64,000 nucleotides of DNA from Lysobacterales bacterium PRO7 (GTDB lineage: Bacteria > Pseudomonadota > Gammaproteobacteria > Xanthomonadales > Rhodanobacteraceae): positions 1-64,000 of the forward strand of contig QWHH01000004.1 of the NCBI GenBank assembly GCA_021404785.1, read 5' to 3'. Of the stretch, positions 54,550 through 61,989 are shown piece by piece. The position numbers and the translations under genes are program-made. Numbering within the stretch: the stretch's first letter is position 1; each line of letters opens with the position of its first letter. The notes beneath the pieces were generated by a model. It was not told the DNA's origin. It ran no database searches and was given only the letters and a program-made list of their open reading frames with translations.

Positions 54550-55941
54550 TCACTTGGTCAGGCGGGTGAACAGGCTGTGCCAGTAGTCCAACGCCGCCGG
54601 CACTTCGCTGGCCAGCAGCTTTTCGTTGAGGCCGTGCGCAAAAGTGTCGTTGGGCTTGGCGAAGTTCGGCGAGACGCCATAGCATTCCACGCCGAGATTG
54701 CGAAAATGCATGCTGTCGGTCGCGCCCGAGGACATGTCTGGCACGACTTCCACGCCCGGGAAGCGTTCGTGGATTGTCGCGGTAACGGCTTTCAGCACAT
54801 CGTCGCGCAAGGGCGATGCCGGGCTTTCCACCGGTGGCGGTGGCTTGATCGATATCGCAACACTCGCGTCGTCGATCACCTTGCCCAGCGTGGCCTCGAC
54901 CGAGGCGATGCCTACGCCCGGAAAAATGCGGCAGTTGATGTTCGCCTGCGCGCGTTGCGGCAGTGCATTCAGCGCGTGGCCGCCATCGAGCATGGTCGCA
55001 ACGCAGGTGGTGCGAATCTGGCCGACGTAGGCGGGATCAGCCGAAATGACCTGTGCCGCCTTGGCGTCGTCAGGATGCGCGGCGAACTGCCGCATCGCGT
55101 CGGCGAGCGGGCCACGCGTGTGTTCGCCGGTCGCTTTCAGCGAAGCCAGCGTGATCTCGCTGTGCTGCACCGGAAACTGGTACGCCGCGACCTTGTCCAG
55201 CGCCCTGGCGAGGCGATAGATCGCGTTTTGCTTCGGGTTTGGCTCGCTCGAATGTCCGCCGGGCGAGGTCACGGTCAGGGTGAAATCCGCATAGGACTTC
55301 TCCGCCGCCTGGATCTCGAAATCCACCGGCTTCAAGCTTGCGTCGAAAGTTCCGCCGCCGGCGTCCGCGTTGAGCAGGAATTGCGCGTCGTGGTAGCGCT
55401 TGGCCAGTTCGCGCGTCGAGGCCATCTCGGTCTCCTCGTCGCCGGAAAACACCAGGATCATTTCGCGCTTCGGCACGAAACCTTCGCGCTTGAAGCGCAT
55501 GAAGGTTTCGACCAGGGTGATCACGTTCGTTTTCATGTCCGCGACACCGCGGCCGTACAGATAGCCGTTTTCCTCGATCAACGTGAACGGGTCGCGTTGC
55601 CAGTCGGCGGGATTGGCAGCGACCACGTCCATGTGTCCGGATATCAGGATCGGTTTGAGTTTCCTGTCGCTGCCGCGGTAGTGCACGACCAGCGCGGCGG
55701 TGCGCGCGACCGGGATGATCTGGATATCGGACTTGGCAAAGCCCGCCGATTCGAGCTTGTCCGCGAGGTATTGCGCGAACGCCGGCACCTGATCCTTGCC
55801 TTCGACCGTTTGTGCGGCGACGGCGTGACGCAGCATGTCCATCGTTTCCGGCATTGCCTGCTCGGTCGTTTCCGCCGGCGCGGCCGCCGGGAAAATGGCT
55901 GCTGCAAGACAAAGCGCAATCCACAATCGGGACGAAGTCAT
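54550..55941 (-). CDS. Exported M20 family metallopeptidase
   Basis: 463 residues from the ATG at 55941, which has GGAG eight bases upstream. A signal peptide (about 1-23, ending AAPAE) is followed by the di-zinc peptidase domain: SGHMDVVAANPADWQRDPF with the first metal His-x-Asp, GRGVADMKTN, SGDEETEM with the catalytic and bridging acids, a dimerisation domain with PGGHSSEPNP, and the last ligand in the GLNEKLLASEVPAALDYWH region. It is likely a periplasmic dipeptidase or acetyl-amino-acid deacylase. It is 22 nt downstream of sdaA and may share its message. Confidence 0.93.
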   Translation of the reverse strand: MTSSRLWIALCLAAAIFPAAAPAETTEQAMPETMDMLRHAVAAQTVEGKDQVPAFAQYLADKLESAGFAKSDIQIIPVARTAALVVHYRGSDRKLKPILISGHMDVVAANPADWQRDPFTLIEENGYLYGRGVADMKTNVITLVETFMRFKREGFVPKREMILVFSGDEETEMASTRELAKRYHDAQFLLNADAGGGTFDASLKPVDFEIQAAEKSYADFTLTVTSPGGHSSEPNPKQNAIYRLARALDKVAAYQFPVQHSEITLASLKATGEHTRGPLADAMRQFAAHPDDAKAAQVISADPAYVGQIRTTCVATMLDGGHALNALPQRAQANINCRIFPGVGIASVEATLGKVIDDASVAISIKPPPPVESPASPLRDDVLKAVTATIHERFPGVEVVPDMSSGATDSMHFRNLGVECYGVSPNFAKPNDTFAHGLNEKLLASEVPAALDYWHSLFTRLTK

Positions 55942-55963
55942 CAATGGTTCTCCGGTAGGTCGG

Positions 55964-57346
55964 TCAGCATTCAATCACATTGACCGCTAATCCGCCGCGG
56001 CTGGTTTCCTTGTACTTGTCCTGCATGTCGCGTCCCGTATCGCGCATGGTCTTGATGACTTTGTCCAGCGACACACGATGCTTGCCGTCGCCGCGCATCG
56101 CCATGCGTTGCGCATTGATCGCCTTGACCGAACCCATTGCGTTGCGCTCGATGCAGGGAATCTGCACGAGCCCGCCGATGGGGTCGCAGGTGAGCCCGAG
56201 GTTGTGTTCCATGCCGATTTCCGCGGCGTTCTCGACCTGGTAGACCGTGCCGCCGAGCGCGGCGGTGAGTCCGCCCGCGGCCATCGAGCAGGCCACGCCG
56301 ACTTCGCCCTGGCAGCCGACTTCAGCACCGGAGATCGAAGCGTTTTCCTTGTACAAGATGCCGATCGCCGCGGCGGTGAGCAGGAAGTCAATCACGCCTT
56401 GTTCATTCGCGCCGGGCACGAAGCGATGGTAATAGTGCAGCACGGCGGGAATGATGCCTGCCGCACCATTCGTCGGCGCGGTGACGACGCGCCCGCCGGC
56501 GGCGTTTTCCTCGTTCACCGCCAGCGCATATAAATTTACCCAATCCAGAATCGTCAGCGGATCCTTGAGCGCGGCCTCGGGACGCTCTTTCAATTCGTGG
56601 CACATGGCCGGCGCGCGCCGTTGCACATGCAGGCCGCCGGGCAGGATGCCGGCTTCGCGCATGCCGCGCGCAACACACGCCGACATGGCCTTCCAGATGA
56701 TCAGCAGCCCGGCGCGGATTTCAGTTTCGCTGCGCCACGCTTTTTCGTTGTCGAACATGATCTGCGCGATGGACTTGCCGGTGTCCTCGCAAATCTTCAG
56801 CAGTTCGTCGCCGGTATGGAACGGGTGCGGCAACGGCGTGGTGTCGGCCACGATGCGGTTCTCGGCGGCCTCGTCGGGATTGACCACGAAGCCGCCGCCG
56901 ACGGAGTAGTAATCGCGCGTGGCCAATTCATTGCCGGCGGCGTCGTATGCCGAAAATCGCATGCCGTTGCTGTGGAACGGCAGTTTGGTGCGCTTGTTGA
57001 AGACGAGATCGGTTTTCTCGTCGAACGCGATTTCGTGCTTGCCGAGCAGATTGATTTTCCTGGTCGTGCGGATGCGTTCAAGTCGCGCCGGGATCGAGTC
57101 CGGATCGATCTTGTCCGGCCACTCGCCCTCGAAACCGCACAACACGGCCTTGTCGGTGCCGTGGCCGCGGCCGGTGTGCGCGAGCGAGCCGAACAGTTCC
57201 GCACGGATGCGCGCCACGCGTGCGAGCATGCCCGTCTCGTCGAGCCAGCGCGTGGCGAAACGCGCCGCCGCGCGCATCGGCCCAACCGTGTGCGAGGACG
57301 ACGGTCCGATGCCGATCTTGAACAGATCGAATGTGCTTACGGCCAT
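55964..57346 (-). CDS. sdaA: L-serine ammonia-lyase, single-chain type
   Basis: 460 residues. The iron-sulfur serine dehydratase has an N-terminal beta domain ([23 protein letters not shown]) and a C-terminal alpha domain ([43 protein letters not shown]) with the cluster cysteines in place. It deaminates serine to pyruvate and ammonia. It is divergent from the glutaredoxin-like gene and upstream of the M20 peptidase, a sensible pair for amino acid catabolism. Confidence 0.97.
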   Translation of the reverse strand: MAVSTFDLFKIGIGPSSSHTVGPMRAAARFATRWLDETGMLARVARIRAELFGSLAHTGRGHGTDKAVLCGFEGEWPDKIDPDSIPARLERIRTTRKINLLGKHEIAFDEKTDLVFNKRTKLPFHSNGMRFSAYDAAGNELATRDYYSVGGGFVVNPDEAAENRIVADTTPLPHPFHTGDELLKICEDTGKSIAQIMFDNEKAWRSETEIRAGLLIIWKAMSACVARGMREAGILPGGLHVQRRAPAMCHELKERPEAALKDPLTILDWVNLYALAVNEENAAGGRVVTAPTNGAAGIIPAVLHYYHRFVPGANEQGVIDFLLTAAAIGILYKENASISGAEVGCQGEVGVACSMAAGGLTAALGGTVYQVENAAEIGMEHNLGLTCDPIGGLVQIPCIERNAMGSVKAINAQRMAMRGDGKHRVSLDKVIKTMRDTGRDMQDKYKETSRGGLAVNVIEC

Positions 57347-57387
57347 GGAATGGCAAACAAGGATGGAAAGGCGGCTATTCTACGCCG

Positions 57388-57615
57388 ATGCGCCTGATGC
57401 TTTTCCAACGCGACGATTGCCGCCTGTGCGACCTGGCCATCGATGTGCTCGCGCAGGCGCGGGCGCCGGAATTTTCCAGCGTATTCATAGACGACGATGC
57501 CGCACTCGAAGCGCGCTACGGCGAGCGCGTGCCCGTGCTGCGCGAGGACGAATCCGGGCGCGAGCTGAACTGGCCGTTCGATGCGGATGCGTTGCGAGAA
57601 TTTCTGGGAAACTAA
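57388..57615 (+). CDS. Glutaredoxin-like small protein (DUF836)
   Basis: 75 residues from the ATG at 57388. It has the glutaredoxin-like start MRLMLFQRDDCRLCDLAIDVL with a CxxC active site, and VPVLREDESGRELNWPFDADALREFL, which contains the cis-proline position of thioredoxin folds. Such DUF836 proteins are minimal thioredoxin-fold enzymes of unclear specificity. Its stop interlocks with the PAP2 gene (CTAA, 57612-57615). Confidence 0.9.
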   Translation: MRLMLFQRDDCRLCDLAIDVLAQARAPEFSSVFIDDDAALEARYGERVPVLREDESGRELNWPFDADALREFLGN

Positions 57616-58496
57616 AACTGCCACGTCAGCAGCAGCTGCTGCCCATCGGTGCCCAGCGTTGGCGCGAATGCGGAGTGCTCGGCGCGCAGCCTGCGATTGA
57701 ATTCCACCAGGTGATGGCCGATCAAGCCGCCGATCAGGGCGCCGGCAACGACGTCGGAGGTCCAGTGCGCATTCTGCTCGATGCGCGCATAACCGACGAG
57801 CCCGGCGATGCCATAGGCACCGATGTCGACCCAGACCGAGTCGTAATGCGTGGCAATGACCGAGGCGAACGCGAACGCTCCGGTGGCGTGGCCGGAAGGA
57901 AACGAGTAATCGCCCTGCAATGGCGCGAAATGGTGCGGGCCCAATCCCGAGTTGGGCCGCGCGCGGCCGACGACGCCCTTGATCGTGGAAGTCACCAGCG
58001 CGCTGATGACGCTGGCGGAGAAGCCGTCCAGCGCGACGGCCTTGGCATTGCTGTCGTCGGCGAGCGCGCCGTAGCCGTAGAAGCCGAGCAGCACCGGCAG
58101 GCCGTATTGCTTGGTGCCGAATTTCTGCACGTCGCGGAAAACCCGGTCGGTCGAAGCCGAGCGGCTGCGCTGCGCCGCGTCCTTGATCGGCTTGTCGAGA
58201 ACGGCCATGCCGACCAGCAATCCGCCGCCGACCAGCGCCGCATTGCGCCAGTCGTCGCGGTCCCAGCGCGCGGGTTCGGTCGCGGTTTCCACCGCATCGG
58301 ACCAGATCAGCTTGAGGTAATCGCGCGAAATCGGACTTTCGGGCGGCGGGTAGTCGTTGCCCGATAGCGTCGACATCGACGTCGTGCTGCTCGCGGCAGC
58401 AGCCGGTGCATTCCAATCGTCCGAAGCGGCGCCAGCCGCAGCGCATGGCGCCAAGGCCAGACAACACAAAGCCGCAAATGCCCGTGTGCGCGACAT
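57612..58496 (-). CDS. PAP2 family phosphatase
   Basis: 294 residues. A signal peptide (about 1-24) is followed by several hydrophobic helices and the three phosphatase motifs: KGVVGRARP, SFPSGHAT with the catalytic His, and ARIEQNAHWTSDVVAG. It is probably a periplasm-facing lipid phosphatase, acting on undecaprenyl pyrophosphate, phosphatidate or lipid A. The middle region has fewer helices than integral PAP2 enzymes. It lies 68 nt downstream of the APC permease on the same strand. Confidence 0.93.
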   Translation of the reverse strand: MSRTRAFAALCCLALAPCAAAGAASDDWNAPAAAASSTTSMSTLSGNDYPPPESPISRDYLKLIWSDAVETATEPARWDRDDWRNAALVGGGLLVGMAVLDKPIKDAAQRSRSASTDRVFRDVQKFGTKQYGLPVLLGFYGYGALADDSNAKAVALDGFSASVISALVTSTIKGVVGRARPNSGLGPHHFAPLQGDYSFPSGHATGAFAFASVIATHYDSVWVDIGAYGIAGLVGYARIEQNAHWTSDVVAGALIGGLIGHHLVEFNRRLRAEHSAFAPTLGTDGQQLLLTWQF

Positions 58497-58564
58497 TTCC
58501 CCTCCATTGCGGATTGGGGTGCTGTCGCGATTAGACTCCGGGTGCTGTTATCAGCGCCTGAAAA

Positions 58565-60169
58565 TCAGCGCGGCGGCATGCCCGCCGCTTCCACATCCGG
58601 CGTGCGCCAGCCGCTGGCCAATCCCCAGAAATAGAACGCCAGACCGAAGATGCCGACGATGATCAGGTCCCAGCCATACGTCATCCAGCCCAGACCATGG
58701 AATTTCGCGCTGCCGATGTACGACAGCCCCGCGATCGTTGGCAGGTAGGCGACCAACCACCACGCGCCGCGCAGCTGGCGGCCGAAATCGCGCCATTGCC
58801 CACGCGCCTGATAGTAGAAATAGATCGGCAGGCCGATGACGACGAGCAGCACGATTTCGCCGCACAGAGGCCAGGTGGCCCAGTACATCAGTTCCGTCGA
58901 AAACACGAAGCCAAGGCACGACAATACGCCCAAGGCAGGCAGGCGCATGGGGCGCGCAATTTCCGGCGCGGTGCGTCGCAGTGTCGCCACGCTGACCGGA
59001 CCGACCAGATACGAGATGATGGTCGCGCCGGATATCACCGCAGCCAGCGTGCCCCAGCCGCGGAAGAAGAACAGGAACACGAAACCGACGGCGAGATCGA
59101 GCCACATTGCCGCGCGCGGCACGCCCCAGCGCGGATGCACGGTACCGAACACCGCGGGCATGCTGCCGTTCTTCTGCATCGCATAGATCATGCGCGCGCT
59201 GGTGGCGGTGTAGGTCATGCCGGTTCCGCTCGGGCTGATGAAAGCGTCGGCGTAGAGCAGCACCGCCAGCCATTGCAGATTCACGATCAGCGCCAGTTGC
59301 GCGAACGGCGAGCGGAAATCGATGCCGTGCCAGCCGAGCTGGGCGAGCATGTCGGGCGGCACCGCGCCGATGTAGGCGACTTGCAGCAACAGGTACACGA
59401 CGGTCGCGATCGCGATCGCGCCGATCACCGCGAGCGGCACGCTGCGTCCGGGATTGTGCGCCTCGCCGGCCATGTTCACCGGGCTCTGGAAGCCGTTGTA
59501 GCTGAACACGATGCCGGAAATGGCGACTGCGGTCAGCACCGCCGACCAATCCGTGATGTGCGGCCCGGAGTGGATACCGACGGAGAAATTTTCGGTGTGG
59601 AATCCGCTCGCGATCAGGGCCACGCCGGTCAGTGCCGGCACCACCAGTTTGAACAACGTGATCGCGGTGTTCGAGCGCGCGAACAACTTCACGCTCCAGA
59701 AGTTGATCAGGAAATAGACGATGACGAGGGCCGCGGCGATGGCCAGGCCCGGCGGCGTGAGTTCACCGCGACCGCCCGGCGCCGCCACATACAACGCCTG
59801 CGTCCAATCCCACGGCCACGAGGCCATGTATTGCACCGAGGCTTCGGCCTCGACCGGAATCACCGAGACGATCGCGATCCAGTTCGCCCACGCCGCGATG
59901 AAGCCGACCAGCGAGCCGTGCGAATACTGACCGTAGCGCACCATGCCGCCGGATTCGGGAAACATCGCGCCGAGTTCGGCGTAAGTGAGCGCGATTGCCG
60001 TGATGATCAACGCGCCGATCACCCAGGCCCAGACCGCGTCCGGTCCGGCGAGGCCGGCCGCACGCCACGCGCCGAACAGCCAGCCCGAGCCGATGATCGA
60101 ACCCAGGCCCATCAGCATCAGCGCGAACGCGCCGACCTCGCGGCGGATCGCGGTATCGTTCGTGGTCAT
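58565..60169 (-). CDS. APC family amino acid permease
   Basis: 534 residues with about 12-14 transmembrane helices. The first helix has the APC signature MGLGSIIGSGWLFGAWRAAGLAGPDAVWAWVIGALI, followed by TYAELGAMFPESGGMVRYGQYSHG and later YNGFQSPVNMAGEAHNPGRSVPLAVIGAIA. Such carriers take up amino acids by proton symport or exchange them. The substrate is not predictable. It may be transcribed together with the PAP2 gene. Confidence 0.93.
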   Translation of the reverse strand: MTTNDTAIRREVGAFALMLMGLGSIIGSGWLFGAWRAAGLAGPDAVWAWVIGALIITAIALTYAELGAMFPESGGMVRYGQYSHGSLVGFIAAWANWIAIVSVIPVEAEASVQYMASWPWDWTQALYVAAPGGRGELTPPGLAIAAALVIVYFLINFWSVKLFARSNTAITLFKLVVPALTGVALIASGFHTENFSVGIHSGPHITDWSAVLTAVAISGIVFSYNGFQSPVNMAGEAHNPGRSVPLAVIGAIAIATVVYLLLQVAYIGAVPPDMLAQLGWHGIDFRSPFAQLALIVNLQWLAVLLYADAFISPSGTGMTYTATSARMIYAMQKNGSMPAVFGTVHPRWGVPRAAMWLDLAVGFVFLFFFRGWGTLAAVISGATIISYLVGPVSVATLRRTAPEIARPMRLPALGVLSCLGFVFSTELMYWATWPLCGEIVLLVVIGLPIYFYYQARGQWRDFGRQLRGAWWLVAYLPTIAGLSYIGSAKFHGLGWMTYGWDLIIVGIFGLAFYFWGLASGWRTPDVEAAGMPPR

Positions 60170-60228
60170 GCGGTTCCCCGGCGCGGCGATGACGAGATGG
60201 TGGCAGGTTTGGCGCGGGTTGTCAGCGC

Positions 60229-60768
60229 CTACTTCGGCGTCAACACCAGATGCGCGTGCACGTTGATGTCACGGCTGATGTCGGCCCAGTCGCCGCTCGC
60301 GCCAAGGCCGAAGTCGAAGCGGTTGAGGATGGTGGACACATCCAATGTGGTCGCGCCGCCGCTGACCGCGAACTTCACCTTCAGCACCACGGGTTTTTCC
60401 TGGCCGCGAATCGTCAGCATGCCATTGGCGGTGACGCCGCCGTCGACGCCGCGATTGAAGCTGGAGGTCACGAAATGCGCCTGCGGAAATTTCGCGCTAT
60501 CGAAGAATTCCGAGGTCGCCAAGGTCTGGTCGCGCTCGCTGCTGCCGGTTTCGGTGCTGGCAAGCTGCACGGTCACGTCGAATTTCGCGTGGGCGAGGTC
60601 GGTCTCGTCGTAGCTGATCGCCGCCGTCCATTTCTCGAACTTGCCGGCGAACGCGCCGCCCTGGTAAATGCCATCGAAACCGAGGCCACTCTTGGCCATG
60701 TCCACGTTCCAATCGCGCGCGAACGCAGCGACAGGCAGCAACAACAGACAAAGTATAAAAGTGCGCAT
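60229..60768 (-). CDS. YceI family periplasmic protein (copy 1)
   Basis: 179 residues. A signal peptide (1-17, VAAFA) is followed by the YceI lipocalin-like barrel (WNVDMAKSGLGFDGIYQGGAFAGKFEKWTAAISYDETDLAHAKFDVTVQLASTETGSSERDQTL, FPQAHFVTSSFNRG, MLTIRGQEKPVVLKVKF). YceI proteins bind isoprenoid chains such as polyprenols or ubiquinone. It is the third gene of YceI - cytochrome b561 - YceI, 13 nt after the cytochrome gene. Confidence 0.95.
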   Translation of the reverse strand: MRTFILCLLLLPVAAFARDWNVDMAKSGLGFDGIYQGGAFAGKFEKWTAAISYDETDLAHAKFDVTVQLASTETGSSERDQTLATSEFFDSAKFPQAHFVTSSFNRGVDGGVTANGMLTIRGQEKPVVLKVKFAVSGGATTLDVSTILNRFDFGLGASGDWADISRDINVHAHLVLTPK

Positions 60769-60781
60769 CGTGGCGACTCCT

Positions 60782-61348
60782 TCAGGTTCGCGTGAACGGC
60801 AGCATGCGGCGCAGCACGTTGTCGCGGTTGTGGAAATGGTGGATCAGCGCCATCGCCGCATGGCCGGCCGCAACGATGATCAGGATCCAGAACAACATCT
60901 CGTGCCGCTCGGCAGCGATGTCCTTGAGACCCGGATTGGATGGATCGGGTCCGCCCAGCGGCGGCACATGGACCAGACCCCACCAGTACAGCGGCCGCAG
61001 CGATGCCACCGAATCGAACCACCAGCCCGACAGCGGTACGAGAAAAATCAGCACATACAGCAACACATGCCCGGCGCGTGCGCCCAGCACTTGCCAGCGC
61101 GGCATGGTCGGCGGATCACGTGGGCGCGGATCGAACAGCCGCCATGCCAAGCGCAGAATCGCGAGCGCGAGGATGGTCAGGCCCAGCGATTTGTGGAAAT
61201 TGAAAACCGGAATCACGTTCGGGCGCTTGGGCAGCTCGACCATGATCAGACCGATCGCGCCTTGTGCAAGGATGAGTATGACGATCGTCCAGTGGAAGAA
61301 CTTGGCGACGCTGCCCCAGTGGTTCGGTCCGCTTTTGAGCATGCTCAC
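60782..61348 (-). CDS. Cytochrome b561
   Basis: 188 residues with four transmembrane helices and the heme-ligand His pattern (VAKFFHWTIVIL, VFNFHKSLGLTILALAILR, ARAGHVLLYVLIFLVPLSGWW, GHAAMALIHHF). It moves electrons from quinol to heme in the inner membrane. The start overlaps the upstream YceI gene by ATGA. The cytochrome b561/YceI partnership is common and is thought to handle ubiquinol. Confidence 0.96.
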   Translation of the reverse strand: MSMLKSGPNHWGSVAKFFHWTIVILILAQGAIGLIMVELPKRPNVIPVFNFHKSLGLTILALAILRLAWRLFDPRPRDPPTMPRWQVLGARAGHVLLYVLIFLVPLSGWWFDSVASLRPLYWWGLVHVPPLGGPDPSNPGLKDIAAERHEMLFWILIIVAAGHAAMALIHHFHNRDNVLRRMLPFTRT

Positions 61349-61950
61349 GACTCCGGCTTGGCCGGCGCAGTTTGAACCGGCGCGGGCTTGCCGCGCAAGC
61401 CTTCGGCTTCGATGCGGATCGTCACCACATCGCCGATATCCGGCAGGTATTTGCGCATGCCGAAATCCGAACGCTTGAGCATGGCGGTGGCGGAAAAACC
61501 CGCCGTGTAGCGCAGGTCGTAGGGATCGAGTCCGGTGCGATTGAATGTCACATGCAGATCCACATTACGCGTCACGCCGCGCAGCGTCAGCATGCCGTGA
61601 ACAATACCCGAATTGTCGGCTGCCTTTTCCGCCGATCGGGAAACGAAATGCGCTTCGGGATATTTGTCCGATTCGAGGAATTCCCACGAACGCAGCGCGG
61701 AATCCCATTTCGCGTCTCCCAGATCAATCGACGTCGTGTCGATGGTCGCATCGACCGTCGCCGCGTTCCAGTCGCCGTCGAAGTGGAAAAATCCACTTTT
61801 TATCTTGAAACGCGCGCAGGGCGTGGAAAACCCGATATGGCTCGCGCAGGCGAATACCTGCGTGTGCACCGGATCGAGCACGTAATCCGATGCGTGCGCA
61901 GAAGTTGCACACAGTATTGCGGCCATCAAGATCGCGGATCGCACGTTCAT
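61345..61950 (-). CDS. YceI family periplasmic protein (copy 2)
   Basis: 201 residues. A signal peptide (1-20) is followed by a YceI barrel (YVLDPVHTQVFACASHIGFSTPCARFKIKSGFFHFDGDWNAATVDATIDTTSIDLGDAKWDSALRSWEFLESDKYPEAHFVS, GMLTLRGVTRNVDLHVTFNRTG). It has two Cys near the barrel start and an extra Lys/Pro-rich C-terminal tail compared with copy 1. It is the first gene of the operon and overlaps cytochrome b561 by four bases. Confidence 0.95.
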   Translation of the reverse strand: MNVRSAILMAAILCATSAHASDYVLDPVHTQVFACASHIGFSTPCARFKIKSGFFHFDGDWNAATVDATIDTTSIDLGDAKWDSALRSWEFLESDKYPEAHFVSRSAEKAADNSGIVHGMLTLRGVTRNVDLHVTFNRTGLDPYDLRYTAGFSATAMLKRSDFGMRKYLPDIGDVVTIRIEAEGLRGKPAPVQTAPAKPES

Positions 61951-61989
61951 GCGATCCGCAGTTTGCCAGAAGTTGATAGCGCGCGGTCG